Part shown: piece by piece, positions 43,096-51,535 of the stretch
How positions within the stretch are numbered: position 1 is the first letter of the stretch
Layout of the letters: the number at the start of each line of letters is the position of its first letter
Assembly (NCBI RefSeq): GCF_001425665.1
Contig: NZ_LMCX01000002.1
Span: 806,001-870,000, forward strand
Length of the DNA: 64,000 nucleotides
Source of the DNA: Yonghaparkia sp. Root332
GTDB lineage: Bacteria; Actinomycetota; Actinomycetes; Actinomycetales; Microbacteriaceae
Direction: 5' to 3'
Notes under the pieces: generated by a model
The model's input: the letters and a program-made list of their open reading frames with translations, nothing else
Database searches by the model: none
What the model was told of the DNA's origin: nothing
Made by a program: the position numbers and the translations under genes

Positions 43096-43880
43096 CCGCC
43101 GACCGCGCAGCGCGCGATCGTCTCGGCGCGGGGGCGAGCCGCTCCGGCGCGAGCACGCTGATCGTTCTGCCCACCTACAACGAGGCCGAGAGCCTGCGGG
43201 GCGTCCTCGCGCGCATCCGCGTCGCGGTGCCCGATGCCGACGTCCTCGTGGTCGACGACGCCTCGCCCGACGGCACCGGCCGCATCGCCGACGAGCTCGC
43301 CGCGAGCGACCCCGGCGTGCGCGTCCTGCACCGCCCCGGCAAGGACGGCCTGGGCTCGGCCTACCTCGCCGGCTTCGCCCGGGCGGCCGTGGAGGGCTAT
43401 CGGTTCGTCGTGGAGATCGATGCCGACGGCTCGCACGATCCGGCCGAGCTGCCGGCGATGATCGCCCTCGCCGACGCCGAGTCCGCCGACCTCGTGATCG
43501 GCTCGCGCTGGGTGCCCGGCGGCGCGGTCGTCAACTGGCCCTGGGCCCGGCGGGCGATCTCGCGCGGCGGCAACCGCTACGCCCGGGGGATGCTTCGTTC
43601 GCGCATCCAGGACCTCACGGCCGGATTCCGGGTCTACCGCACCCTTGCCCTCACCGGTCTGGATGAATCGGTCGTGTCCTCGCACGGCTACTGCTTCCAG
43701 GTCGAGCTCGCCTGGCGCATCGAGCGCCGAGGAGGGCGCGTGCTCGAGCACCCGATCGCCTTCGTCGAGCGCGCGACGGGCCGCTCGAAGATGCACGCGG
43801 GCATCGTCGGGGAGGCCCTGTGGCGCGTCACCGCCTGGGGATTCGCCCTCCGCCTGGGACGGGGCCCGCTGCCCGGCTAG
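43092..43880 (+). CDS. Polyprenol-phosphate mannosyltransferase (Ppm1-like GT2)
   Basis: 262 residues of glycosyltransferase family 2, DPM1 type: LIVLPTYNEAESL, VVDDASPDGTG, and EIDADGSHDP (metal/GDP-mannose binding), then DLTAGFRVYR and GYCFQVELAWR. It transfers mannose from GDP-mannose to polyprenyl phosphate at the inner membrane face for lipoglycan and protein mannosylation. Coupled to lnt. Its stop codon interlocks with that of the convergent AlaX-like gene (CTAG). Confidence 0.93.
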   Translation: MTADRAARDRLGAGASRSGASTLIVLPTYNEAESLRGVLARIRVAVPDADVLVVDDASPDGTGRIADELAASDPGVRVLHRPGKDGLGSAYLAGFARAAVEGYRFVVEIDADGSHDPAELPAMIALADAESADLVIGSRWVPGGAVVNWPWARRAISRGGNRYARGMLRSRIQDLTAGFRVYRTLALTGLDESVVSSHGYCFQVELAWRIERRGGRVLEHPIAFVERATGRSKMHAGIVGEALWRVTAWGFALRLGRGPLPG

Positions 43881-44746
43881 GCCATGCGCGCGGTCGTCGT
43901 CATGACGAGCTCGATACCGCCCTCGACGTCGGTGCGCTCGAGCGCGACCTCGATGCTCGTGAACGCGGCGAGGTCGTCGACGTGCGTGCCTCCGCACGGG
44001 ATCCGCACCTCGCCCTCGGGCAGTGCGCACACCCACGTGCGCCGCGTCGTGATGGCGGCGTCGGCACGCTCGATGCGCACAGCGCCGCCCGCGGCGACCC
44101 ACCCGGCGAGCAGGGCGTTCGCCCGCGCCGCGACGGCGGCGACGTCGTCGAGACCGGCGGGAGCGAAGCCCTTGCGACGCAGCGACTTCCCGATGCGGTA
44201 GGTGTCGATCGACCCGTGCTCGTGGATGCGCGAGGTCACGATCGCGAGCTGGTCGAATGCGGGATTCCCGAGCGCGTCGCGCGGCGTCTCCTTCGTCCAC
44301 GAGTCCGAGAGCGCGCCATCGAGCGCGAGCGAGGCGAGGTGGCAGGCCGTGTGCCCCGCGCTGAGCGCCGCCCGCAGGTCGGCGTCGGCGACGACCTCGA
44401 CGCTCTCGCCCTCGGCGGGCGCTGCGCCGTCGACGAGGTGGGCGACGACGAAGGTCCAGCCCTCGGTGCCGGTGCGCACCGGCAGGTCGGTGCCGAGCAG
44501 CAGCGCGCCGTCGTGGATCCCGCCCATGACGGCGCGCTCGATGCGCGCCTCGCCGGCGGCGCCGCGCAGGACGCCGCGATCGGAGGGCTGGTCGGGCCAG
44601 GCCGTGTCGATGGGGTGGACGGCTGTCGCGTCGAGGATGACGGCGCTGAGGCCGTCATCGAGAGGCTCGACGTGGAGGACGGTGCCGGTGGACGCCGTCG
44701 CGCCGTCGGGGTAGCTGACGAGGGTGTCGTGCGAGGGGAGCGCCAT
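43877..44746 (-). CDS. AlaX-like alanyl-tRNA editing protein
   Basis: 289 residues. The zinc site of AlaRS-type editing domains is present: HTACH (His132, His136) and CGGTH (Cys251, His255). An N-terminal beta domain of about 110 residues precedes it, as in longer AlaX proteins. It should deacylate Ser- or Gly-tRNA-Ala in trans. The -10 TAGGCT is 8 bases before the ATG. Confidence 0.87.
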   Translation of the reverse strand: MALPSHDTLVSYPDGATASTGTVLHVEPLDDGLSAVILDATAVHPIDTAWPDQPSDRGVLRGAAGEARIERAVMGGIHDGALLLGTDLPVRTGTEGWTFVVAHLVDGAAPAEGESVEVVADADLRAALSAGHTACHLASLALDGALSDSWTKETPRDALGNPAFDQLAIVTSRIHEHGSIDTYRIGKSLRRKGFAPAGLDDVAAVAARANALLAGWVAAGGAVRIERADAAITTRRTWVCALPEGEVRIPCGGTHVDDLAAFTSIEVALERTDVEGGIELVMTTTARMA

Positions 44747-44754
44747 GATGATCG

Positions 44755-44760
44755 AGCCTA
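44755..44760 (-). promoter_or_regulatory. -10 element of the AlaX-like gene
   Basis: TAGGCT on the minus strand, 8 bases before the ATG at 44746. Confidence 0.35.
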
Positions 44761-44788
44761 GAGGCTCGATTCCGGACGGCGGTGCGGG

Positions 44789-45157
44789 CTACGCGCCGAG
44801 GCGCTCGTCGGTGCCGCGACGCTGGCGGAGGAGCTGCAGGCGCTCCTCGAGGAGCTCCTCGAGCTCGGCGATCGAGCGGCGCTCGAGCAGCATGTCCCAG
44901 TGCGTGCGGGCGGCCTTCACGTCGGCCTGGACGATGTCGATCGGGGTGCCATCGGGGGCGAGGAGGACGCCCTCGCGGCCGGACTTCGGCGACTCCCACG
45001 TGTCGGGGAGCTCGGCGTCGGCGGAGAATACGACCTCGAACAGCTCGCCATCGGTGGTCAGGTACTGCGCTCGCTGGCGGGAGGCGAACTCGACGCCCTC
45101 CTCGCTCTGCATGCTCTGAGATCCGAGGCGCATGCCTCGCAGAGTCCGATCGGCCAT
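44789..45157 (-). CDS. rbpA: RNA polymerase-binding protein RbpA
   Basis: 122 residues. MADRTLRGMRLGSQS is the typical RbpA N-terminal tail, followed by the core (FEVVFSADAELPDTWE; zinc cysteines absent as in many members) and the sigma-interacting helix THWDMLLERRSIAELEELLE. RbpA stabilises the open complex with the housekeeping sigma factor and is limited to Actinobacteria. AGGGGAG lies 7 bases before the ATG; the leader is about 40-50 bases if TATACC near 45205 is the -10. Gene order rbpA/ppm1 is conserved. Confidence 0.95.
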   Translation of the reverse strand: MADRTLRGMRLGSQSMQSEEGVEFASRQRAQYLTTDGELFEVVFSADAELPDTWESPKSGREGVLLAPDGTPIDIVQADVKAARTHWDMLLERRSIAELEELLEERLQLLRQRRGTDERLGA

Positions 45158-45297
45158 CGTGCTCTCCCCTCTCGTCGCGTACCCGAATCCATGTAAAGGT
45201 ATAGACCCGTCAGGGGTGCGCGGTCGAGTCGAGGAACGCCTTTCCCAGACCATTGCCAGTGTCACGCGCCCCTACGTCGACGATCGGGAAAGGGTGG

Positions 45298-46074
45298 TCA
45301 GCGGTCGGGGTCGCGCTCCCGGATGAGCGCCATCGCGAGGTCGGCACGGTCGGTGACGATGCCGTCGACGCCGCGATCGAGCAGGCTCGCCATGACGGCG
45401 GGGTCGTTGATCGTCCACACGTGGACCTCGACGCCCGCGGACTGGAAGGCGCGCAGCAGCGGGGGAGCGGTGGTCTCGAGCCCCGCGGCGCGGAGCGGGA
45501 TCTGCACCGCGTGGATGCCCTCGAGCGCCCGTCGCACGAGCGGGACGAGACCGAGGCGCGCGGCGAACAGGGCGGCGGCGAAGCGCGGGCCCGAGGCGCT
45601 CGTCGCGACGTCGGGCAGGAGCCGCAGGGCCGCCGCACGGCGACGCTCGCTGAACGAGGTGAGGAGGACGCGATCGTGGGCGCGCGTCTGCCGGACGGCG
45701 TCGACGGCGGGGGCGACGGCATCCATGCTCTTCAGATCGATGTTGAACCGCGCGTCGGGGAACGCCTCGAGGGCCTCGGCGAGCGTCGCGAAGCCCTGGC
45801 CCTCGCCGAGGTCGATGCCCTGCAGCTGGGCGGCCGTGAGCTCGGAGACCCGGCCGGCGAGACCCGCGACCCGATCGAGCTCGGGGTCGTGCGAGACGAT
45901 CGCGACCCCGTCGCTCGAGGCGTGGACGTCGGTCTCGACGTGATCGACGCCGAGCGCGAGGGCGTGCGCGAACGCGAGCAGCGTGTTCTCCGGCGCGTCG
46001 ACCGCGAGCCCCCGGTGCGCGAGCACTCGGGGGCGCGCGGGCGAGAAGTACGCCTCAGCCGACTCCGACCGCAC
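45298..46074 (-). CDS. Glycerophosphodiester phosphodiesterase
   Basis: 258 residues of the GDPD fold: catalytic His20 in LAHRG, PENT (28-31), metal ligands in HVETDVH (45-51) and SHDP (61-64). It would hydrolyse glycerophosphodiesters to glycerol-3-phosphate and an alcohol. No signal peptide. The GTG start directly follows the TAG of the SPFH gene, so it belongs to that operon. Confidence 0.93.
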   Translation of the reverse strand: MRSESAEAYFSPARPRVLAHRGLAVDAPENTLLAFAHALALGVDHVETDVHASSDGVAIVSHDPELDRVAGLAGRVSELTAAQLQGIDLGEGQGFATLAEALEAFPDARFNIDLKSMDAVAPAVDAVRQTRAHDRVLLTSFSERRRAAALRLLPDVATSASGPRFAAALFAARLGLVPLVRRALEGIHAVQIPLRAAGLETTAPPLLRAFQSAGVEVHVWTINDPAVMASLLDRGVDGIVTDRADLAMALIRERDPDR

Positions 46075-47031
46075 CTACGACGTCGCCCCCGGGGGAACCG
46101 GGTCCGTGTGCGGGGCGCTCGGGCGCGGTGCGCCGCCGCCCATGCCGAAGCCGTTCGTCACGCCCTTGAGCGCCTCGGTGAGCTCGCTCGGAATGATCCA
46201 CATCTTGTTCGATGCGCCCTCGGCGAGCTTCGGCAGCGTCTGCAGGTACTGGTAGGCGAGGAGCTTCGGGTCGGGGTCGCCGACGTGGATCGCCGCGAAG
46301 ACCGTCTTGATCGCCTCGGCCTCGGCCTCGGCCCGGAGGATCTGCGCCTTCGCGTCACCCTCGGCCTTGAGGATGGCCGACTGCCGCGCGCCCTCGGCCT
46401 CGAGGATCTGCGACTGCTTCGTGCCCTCGGCGGTGAGGATGACGGCGCGGCGGTCGCGCTCGGCGCGCATCTGCTTCTCCATCGAGTCCTGGATGCTCGC
46501 GGGCGGGTCGATCGCCTTGAGCTCGACGCGGTTGACCCGGAGCCCCCACTTGCCGGTCGCCTCGTCGAGGACGACGCGGAGCTGACCGTTGATGTTGTCG
46601 CGGCTCGTGAGCGCCTCCTCGAGGTTGAGGCCGCCGACGACGTTGCGAAGGGTCGTGACCGTGAGCTGCTCGACGCCGGCGAGGTAGTTCGCGATCTCGT
46701 AGGTCGCCGCACGCGCGTCGGTCACCTGGAAGTAGATGACGGTGTCGATCGAGACGACGAGGTTGTCCTCGGTGATGACGGGCTGCGGCGGGAAGGAGAC
46801 GACCTGCTCGCGCATGTCCACGAGCGGCCGGAGCCGGTCGATGAAGGGCACGAGCAGGTTGAGGCCCGGGTTGAGCGTCTTGTGGTACCGGCCGAGGCGC
46901 TCGACGACGCCCGCGTACGCCTGCGGCACGATGCGGATCGACCGCAGCAGCACCACGACGACGAAGATGCCGAGGACGACCAGGAGGGCGACCACGAAGA
47001 GCTGCCCGATGAACTCGGAGGGACTGATCAC
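46075..47031 (-). CDS. SPFH/band-7 (stomatin-like) membrane protein
   Basis: 318 residues: one N-terminal membrane helix (6-30), the band-7 domain (IRIVPQAYAGVVERLGRYH to about 190) and a long charged coiled coil (200-260) with repeating AEG/EAEG units. These proteins form cages that organise membrane microdomains. The partner NfeD gene lies directly upstream and overlaps (GTGA), the usual arrangement. Confidence 0.93.
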   Translation of the reverse strand: MISPSEFIGQLFVVALLVVLGIFVVVVLLRSIRIVPQAYAGVVERLGRYHKTLNPGLNLLVPFIDRLRPLVDMREQVVSFPPQPVITEDNLVVSIDTVIYFQVTDARAATYEIANYLAGVEQLTVTTLRNVVGGLNLEEALTSRDNINGQLRVVLDEATGKWGLRVNRVELKAIDPPASIQDSMEKQMRAERDRRAVILTAEGTKQSQILEAEGARQSAILKAEGDAKAQILRAEAEAEAIKTVFAAIHVGDPDPKLLAYQYLQTLPKLAEGASNKMWIIPSELTEALKGVTNGFGMGGGAPRPSAPHTDPVPPGATS

Positions 47032-47525
47032 GCGGTGGTGCTCCTTTCCTCGGGTGCGACCTCGGCGGTCGCCCCGTCGATCCGGGTGACGACCACGCGG
47101 TCGCCCTCGGTGAGGGTGATGGTCTCGTGCGCGGCGTCGAGCCGGGAGGTCCAGGTCTCGCCGTTGCTGAGGCGGACGTAGCCCGTGCCGTCGCGGAAGT
47201 CGGTCGTGACGCGCCCGCGCATCCCGCGCAGGGCATCCACGTTGGTGAGCGCCCCGCGCTCATCGCCGCCCCGCCGGAGGGTCTTCAGCAGCAGCGGTCG
47301 GATCGTGAACAGCAGCAGGGCCGAGATCACCGCGGCGAGGCCGATCTGCAGCCACCACTCGCCGCCGGCGAGATTCGTGCCCAGCCCGCCGATGAGACTG
47401 CCGGCGGCGATCATGAGGAAGGTGAACTCGAGCGTCAGCAGCTCGATGATCACGCAGACGAGCGCGAACACGATCCAGATGATCCAGAGGTACTGAACGA
47501 TGTCGGGCAACGGCGCCTCTTCCAC
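47028..47525 (-). CDS. NfeD-like membrane protein
   Basis: 165 residues: three to four hydrophobic helices (WIVFALVCVIIELLTL; GGWLQ region; AVISALLLFTIRPLLL) and a C-terminal OB-fold (GRVTTDFRDGTGYVRLSNG). It is the short NfeD type that partners an SPFH protein. First gene of a three-gene operon NfeD-SPFH-GDPD. GTG start. Confidence 0.92.
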   Translation of the reverse strand: MEEAPLPDIVQYLWIIWIVFALVCVIIELLTLEFTFLMIAAGSLIGGLGTNLAGGEWWLQIGLAAVISALLLFTIRPLLLKTLRRGGDERGALTNVDALRGMRGRVTTDFRDGTGYVRLSNGETWTSRLDAAHETITLTEGDRVVVTRIDGATAEVAPEERSTTA

Positions 47526-47596
47526 GGTCGATTGTTCCTCACGCTATCACCGCCCTCCGACGCTCCTCCGGGCCCGACACGGCGCCGGAAGACCGG

Positions 47597-47602
47597 TAGT
47601 GT
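47597..47602 (+). promoter_or_regulatory. -10 element of the SDR-Nudix operon
   Basis: TAGTGT, 8 bases, then GTG at 47611. Confidence 0.35.
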
Positions 47603-47610
47603 CGAGACTC

Positions 47611-48393
47611 GTGAACAGCCCCCTCGCCGCCGGCTCGCTCGCCGGCATGACCGCTCTCGTCACCGGCTCCTCCCGCGGCATCGGCGCCGACACCGTGCGC
47701 TTCTTCGCCGCCGCGGGCGCGAACGTCGTCATCAACTACCGCTCGAAGGCGCCGCGCGCCGAGAAGCTGCTCGCCGAGCTCGAGGCCGGCGGCACCGAGG
47801 GTCTCGCCGTCGGCGCCGACCTGACCGATCCGGCGTCGGTCGAGGCGATGATGCAGCAGGTGCAGGATCGCTTCGGGCGCATCGACATCCTCGTGCTCAA
47901 CGCCTCGGGCGGCATGGAGGCCGGCATGGGCGAGGACTACGCGCTGCGCCTCAACCGCGACGCGCAGGTCACCGTCCTCACGAAGGCCCTCCCGCTGCTC
48001 CACGAGGGCGCGCGCATCGTGTTCGTCACGAGCCACCAGGCGCACTTCATCCGCACCGTGCCGACGATGCCCGAGTACGAGCCGGTCGCGCTGTCGAAGC
48101 GAGCGGGTGAGGATGCCCTGCGCGAGTTCATCCCTCAGCTCGAGGCCGCCGGCATCGGCTTCACCGTCGTCTCCGGCGACATGATCGAGGGCACGGTCAC
48201 CGCGACGCTCCTCGATCGCGCGAACCCGGGAGCCATCGAGGCCCGCAAGGAGGCCGTGGGGAAGCTCTACAACGTGAGCGAGTTCGCCGCCGAGGTCGCC
48301 CGGGCCGCCGTCGACCCGGTCCCCGCGGACAGCACGCGTCTCGTGGGCGACGTGGCCTACTTCACCGAGTACGCGCCGACCGCGGGGGAGTAG
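47611..48393 (+). CDS. Short-chain dehydrogenase/reductase family protein
   Basis: 260 residues. The NAD(P) motif TGSSRGIG (18-25) and the strand motif LVLNASGG are normal. The active site is unusual: after Ser in FVTSHQAHF the Tyr and Lys occur as EYEPVALSKRAGE, seven apart instead of the standard YxxxK. I recall this pattern in one actinobacterial SDR subgroup, so it is probably a subgroup trait, and catalysis may differ. The Nudix gene follows by 4 bases. Confidence 0.88.
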   Translation: MNSPLAAGSLAGMTALVTGSSRGIGADTVRFFAAAGANVVINYRSKAPRAEKLLAELEAGGTEGLAVGADLTDPASVEAMMQQVQDRFGRIDILVLNASGGMEAGMGEDYALRLNRDAQVTVLTKALPLLHEGARIVFVTSHQAHFIRTVPTMPEYEPVALSKRAGEDALREFIPQLEAAGIGFTVVSGDMIEGTVTATLLDRANPGAIEARKEAVGKLYNVSEFAAEVARAAVDPVPADSTRLVGDVAYFTEYAPTAGE

Positions 48394-48397
48394 CGCC

Positions 48398-48853
48398 GTG
48401 GCCCCGACGCCGGGCCTGCGCCGGACATCCCGCATTCTGCTCGTGGACCCCTCGGGGGCCGCGCTGCTGTTCCTCACGGCCTCGCCCGACACGACGCGAT
48501 TCGCCCGCTGGATCACCCCCGGCGGGGGAGTGGACCCGGGGGAGTCGCACGAGCAGGCGGCGATCCGCGAGCTGTTCGAGGAGACGGGGCTCGTGGTCGA
48601 GAGCGTCGGCGAGCCGGTGTGGAGCCTCGACTTCGAGGTGACGTGGGATGCCGCGGATCACGACCGCGGTCACGCCGAGTACTTTCTTCTGCGCTGCGAG
48701 CGCTTCGAGCCGGTGTCGACGAACTGGACCGACGACGAGCACGTCGACGTGACCGCGCACGGGTGGTTCACCGCGGACGAGCTGCTCGCCACCGGCCAGC
48801 CCTTCGAGCCCTACGACCTGCCGCGGCTGCTGCGCTCGATCTCCGCGTCCTGA
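48398..48853 (+). CDS. Nudix hydrolase
   Basis: 151 residues with a complete Nudix box GGGVDPGESHEQAAIREL-FEETG (42-64), which binds Mg and cleaves a nucleoside diphosphate linked to another group. Substrate unknown. The 3' end overlaps the convergent TerC gene by 43 bases. Confidence 0.92.
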   Translation: MAPTPGLRRTSRILLVDPSGAALLFLTASPDTTRFARWITPGGGVDPGESHEQAAIRELFEETGLVVESVGEPVWSLDFEVTWDAADHDRGHAEYFLLRCERFEPVSTNWTDDEHVDVTAHGWFTADELLATGQPFEPYDLPRLLRSISAS

Positions 48854-49866
48854 TCGTCGCGCGACGGTCGGCGCCACACCGGCTCGGCCTCCGCCATCTC
48901 CTCCGCGGTCGCGACGCGGAACGGGGGAGCGTTCTCGACGACGATCTCGTGGCGACTCTGGCCGCGCGTCGCCCGGAGGCTCGCGACGATCGAGACGGTG
49001 ATGATGAGGGCGACGACCGCGAGTGAGACGCTCGTGGGGATCTTGTAGACGTCCAGCAGCAGCATCTTGATACCCACCCAGATCAGGACGAACGCCAGGC
49101 CCAGCTTGAGGTAGACGAAGCGGTGCATGAGGTCGGCGAGCAGGAAGTACATCGCCCGCAGCCCCAGGATCGCGAAGGCGTTCGCGGTGAAGACGATGAA
49201 CGGCTCGCTCGTGATCCCGAAGATGGCGGGGATGGAGTCGATCGCGAAGATGATGTCGGTCACCTCCACGAGCACGAGCACGGCGAGCAGGGGAGTGGCG
49301 ACGATCACGCCGGCCTTGCGGATGAGGAACCTCTGACCGTGGTACGCGTCGGTCATCGGGATCGCCCGGCGGAAGACCTTGAGGATCGTCGAGTTCGCGA
49401 CGTCCATGTGCTCGTTGCGCTTCCGGATCATCATCCAGCCGGTGTAGAGCAGGAACGCCGCGAACAGGTAGAGGATCCAGGAGAACTGGTCGATGAGCAC
49501 CGCGCCGAGGGCGATGAAGATGCCGCGGAAGACGAGCGCGCCGAGCACGCCGAGGAACAGCACGCGGTGCTGGTACTCGCGGGGCACGTGGAAGAAGGCG
49601 AAGATGATCGCCCACACGAACACGTTGTCGACGGCGAGCGACTTCTCGATGAGGTAGCCGGCGTAGTACTGCTGCCCGAGCTCGGCGCCGTACTCGGCCC
49701 AGATGTAGCCGCCGAAGGCGACGCCGAGCGTCACCCAGATGATGGACCACACGGCGGCCTCGCGCACGCCGATGACGTGGGCCTTGCGGTGGGCGAAGAG
49801 ATCGATCGCGAGCATGGCGATGATGACGCCGAGAACGGCGAACCACAGCCAGAGGGGTACGTCCAT
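48811..49866 (-). CDS. TerC-family integral membrane metal exporter
   Basis: 351 residues with eight or nine membrane helices and the acidic in-membrane motifs of TerC proteins: MLAIDLFAH, LAVDNVFVW and VEVTDIIFAIDSIPAIF. Members associated with yybP-ykoY riboswitches export Mn; that fits the leader found here. The C-terminal 55 residues are cytoplasmic. ATG with AGGAG 7 bases upstream, but that site is paired in a hairpin. Confidence 0.92.
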   Translation of the reverse strand: MDVPLWLWFAVLGVIIAMLAIDLFAHRKAHVIGVREAAVWSIIWVTLGVAFGGYIWAEYGAELGQQYYAGYLIEKSLAVDNVFVWAIIFAFFHVPREYQHRVLFLGVLGALVFRGIFIALGAVLIDQFSWILYLFAAFLLYTGWMMIRKRNEHMDVANSTILKVFRRAIPMTDAYHGQRFLIRKAGVIVATPLLAVLVLVEVTDIIFAIDSIPAIFGITSEPFIVFTANAFAILGLRAMYFLLADLMHRFVYLKLGLAFVLIWVGIKMLLLDVYKIPTSVSLAVVALIITVSIVASLRATRGQSRHEIVVENAPPFRVATAEEMAEAEPVWRRPSRDDQDAEIERSSRGRS

Positions 49867-49873
49867 GACGGAG

Positions 49874-49904
49874 CTCCTGAATGGTCGATGAGGCGATTCA
49901 GGAG
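49874..49904 (-). promoter_or_regulatory. Hairpin hiding the TerC ribosome-binding site
   Basis: CTCCTGAAT (49904-49896) pairs perfectly with ATTCAGGAG (49882-49874), loop 13. The second arm contains the AGGAG ribosome site of terC. The first arm shares CTCC with the 3' strand of riboswitch stem P1, so the two structures exclude each other. Confidence 0.7.
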
Positions 49905-50004
49905 GTCTTTCCCGGCCAGAACGGTCAGATTCGGCCCGTGGCGCCGGATCCGTGCGGACGGAACGTAATGACGACGCGACGCGGGTCGGGGATACTCCCC
50001 TCCG
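49899..50004 (-). ncRNA. yybP-ykoY-type Mn2+ riboswitch upstream of terC
   Basis: On the minus strand CGGAGGGGAGTA (50004-49993) opens the element and GAAAGACCTCC (49911-49901) closes it. GGAGG and CCTCC form stem P1, placing GGAGTA and GAAAGA opposite each other, the two metal-binding loops of this riboswitch class. A TerC gene is a standard target. A formal covariance search was not possible. Confidence 0.7.
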
Positions 50005-50103
50005 AGAACGAGTGAACCACACTTCAGGCTTTCCGAGCGCATCCGGAGCGATCCTCTCGGCGGATTCTCGCTCTCGGGTCACCTGGGCGGGCCGATCCGA
50101 TGG

Positions 50104-50109
50104 TGTGAT
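50104..50109 (+). promoter_or_regulatory. -10 element, leaderless PLDc_N gene
   Basis: TGTGAT, six bases, then ATG at 50116. Confidence 0.35.
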
Positions 50110-50115
50110 GAACGG

Positions 50116-50388
50116 ATGACCGTCCAGGCCACGCAGTACGACCTCGAGCCGACCGTGCCGGCGTTCTTCGACTCGCCGCTCTCGGTCATCCTGATCGCCT
50201 GGTTCGTCATGCTCGCGATCGCCATCCGCTCGATCCAGCGTCAGGTGGAACGGCTGGGCGTCCGGGGAGTCACCGCCTGGATCGTCGTCGTCATCATCGG
50301 TGGTCCGCTCGGCGTCCTGGCGTGGTTCTCGCTCGGACACCGCCCAGGATCACCGCCCACGGCGCAGGGGCCGTCGCCCCTTTCATGA
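50116..50388 (+). CDS. Small membrane protein with PLDc_N domain
   Basis: 90 residues with two helices (SVILIAWFVMLAIAI and GVTAWIVVVIIGGPLGVLAWF). The second with GGPLGVLAWFSLGH is the PLDc_N signature, a membrane module otherwise found at the N terminus of cardiolipin synthases. Here it stands alone; function unknown. Divergent from terC. Confidence 0.83.
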   Translation: MTVQATQYDLEPTVPAFFDSPLSVILIAWFVMLAIAIRSIQRQVERLGVRGVTAWIVVVIIGGPLGVLAWFSLGHRPGSPPTAQGPSPLS

Positions 50389-50511
50389 CCACACCGAAGA
50401 CTTGCTCGCTTTTCGCGGCTGAGCGGCGCTAGTCCCGGCCCATGCCCGATGGTGAGCTCGTGAATCCGACCCTCGTCGTTGCGCCGACCCAGTTTCCGAT
50501 AATCATCATTA

Positions 50512-50527
50512 TGTCAGCTAGCTGACA
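50512..50527. promoter_or_regulatory. 16-bp perfect palindrome, operator-like
   Basis: TGTCAGCTAGCTGACA in a locally AT-rich stretch (50495-50525) just outside the 3' end of the DHFR-like gene. It looks like a dyad site for a TetR-, PadR- or MarR-type repressor. No regulator gene lies next to it. Confidence 0.4.
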
Positions 50528-50540
50528 GCGGCGGCACGGC

Positions 50541-51179
50541 TCAGCGCGCGATCGTGACGTGGACGACTCCGCTCTCGGCGACCTCGCTCGTGACAGTGCG
50601 GCCCTCGTCGAGTCGCCGCAGATCGTCCCACAGCCGCCCGCCGCGCCCGAGCACGATCGGCGCGATGCCGACGTGCAGCCGGTCGACGAGATCCGCGGCG
50701 AGGAACGCGCGCGCGACGCCGAGCCCTCCGCCGATCCGGATGTCGGCGTCGCCCGCGAGCCGCCGGGCACGCGCGAGCGCATCCTCCGGGCTCGCCGCCA
50801 GGAACTCGAACCGCGTCCCGTTCTCGAACTCGATCGGCGCGCGCTCGCGATGGGTCAGCACGAGCACGGGCACGCGGAACGGCGGCTCGTCGCCCCACCA
50901 GCCGCGCCAGTCCGGGTCGTCCGGGAAGGCGTGGAGGCCGAACATCCCCGCCCCCATGATCTCGGCGCCCACCTCGTCGAAGTAGGCGGACGCGTAGCGG
51001 TCGTCGACGCCCGTCGTGCCCGCGCCCGTCGGGTCGTGCAGGACCCGCTCGCGGAAGGTCCGCGTGGCGATGTAGGCCGCGACGAGCCGACCCCAGTCCT
51101 CCCCCATCGGGTTCTCCGGGCTCGGGTCGGCGGGCTTCGCGACGCCGTCGAGCGAGATGTTCAGGTCAAGGCGGACCAC
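50541..51179 (-). CDS. Dihydrofolate-reductase-family (RibD C-domain-like) protein
   Basis: 212 residues. N-terminal strand LDLNISLDGVA and the C-terminal IRIGGGLGVARAFLAADLVDRLHVGIAPIVLGRG pattern place it in the DHFR-like/RibD C-terminal family of NADPH-dependent reductases; substrate unknown, often not folate. GTG start with AAGGAA about 11 bases upstream. Last gene of a four-gene cluster read from 52239. Confidence 0.85.
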   Translation of the reverse strand: MVRLDLNISLDGVAKPADPSPENPMGEDWGRLVAAYIATRTFRERVLHDPTGAGTTGVDDRYASAYFDEVGAEIMGAGMFGLHAFPDDPDWRGWWGDEPPFRVPVLVLTHRERAPIEFENGTRFEFLAASPEDALARARRLAGDADIRIGGGLGVARAFLAADLVDRLHVGIAPIVLGRGGRLWDDLRRLDEGRTVTSEVAESGVVHVTIAR

Positions 51180-51198
51180 TATGGCGCAATTCCTTCCC

Positions 51199-51534
51199 TC
51201 AGTCGGCGAGCCCGAGCAGCGGCCGCAGCTCCACGCGTCGGCTGCAGGCGCGGGATGCCCGCGTCGCGAGCGCGAGAGCGGCATCCCGATCGGGCGCCCC
51301 GATGACCCAGAATCCGGCGACGTACTCGCGCGTGTCGTGGAGCGGCCCGGGCCGGACCTCCGGGTCTCCCCCGCGCGCGTCGATCACGGCCGCCTCCGCG
51401 GGCGCGGCGATGCCGCCGGCGACGACCCAGTGACCGCCCGCCCTGAGCGCGTCATTGAAGGAGTCGATCGCCGCGGCCTCGCCGCCGGTGGCCGATCCGC
51501 TCGTGTCGTCGATGACCGAGATCAGGAAGTGCAC
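51199..51534 (-). CDS. YCII-family (DGPF-type) protein
   Basis: 111 residues, ferredoxin-like small domain: LISVIDDTS at the N terminus, AGGHWVVAGGIAAPAEA and EYVAGFWVIGAPDRDAALALA. YCII-related proteins are often found near regulators and extracytoplasmic sigma factors; catalytic role undefined. GTG with GGAG 6 bases upstream, one base after the stop of the XRE gene. Confidence 0.82.
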   Translation of the reverse strand: MHFLISVIDDTSGSATGGEAAAIDSFNDALRAGGHWVVAGGIAAPAEAAVIDARGGDPEVRPGPLHDTREYVAGFWVIGAPDRDAALALATRASRACSRRVELRPLLGLAD

Positions 51535-51535
51535 G

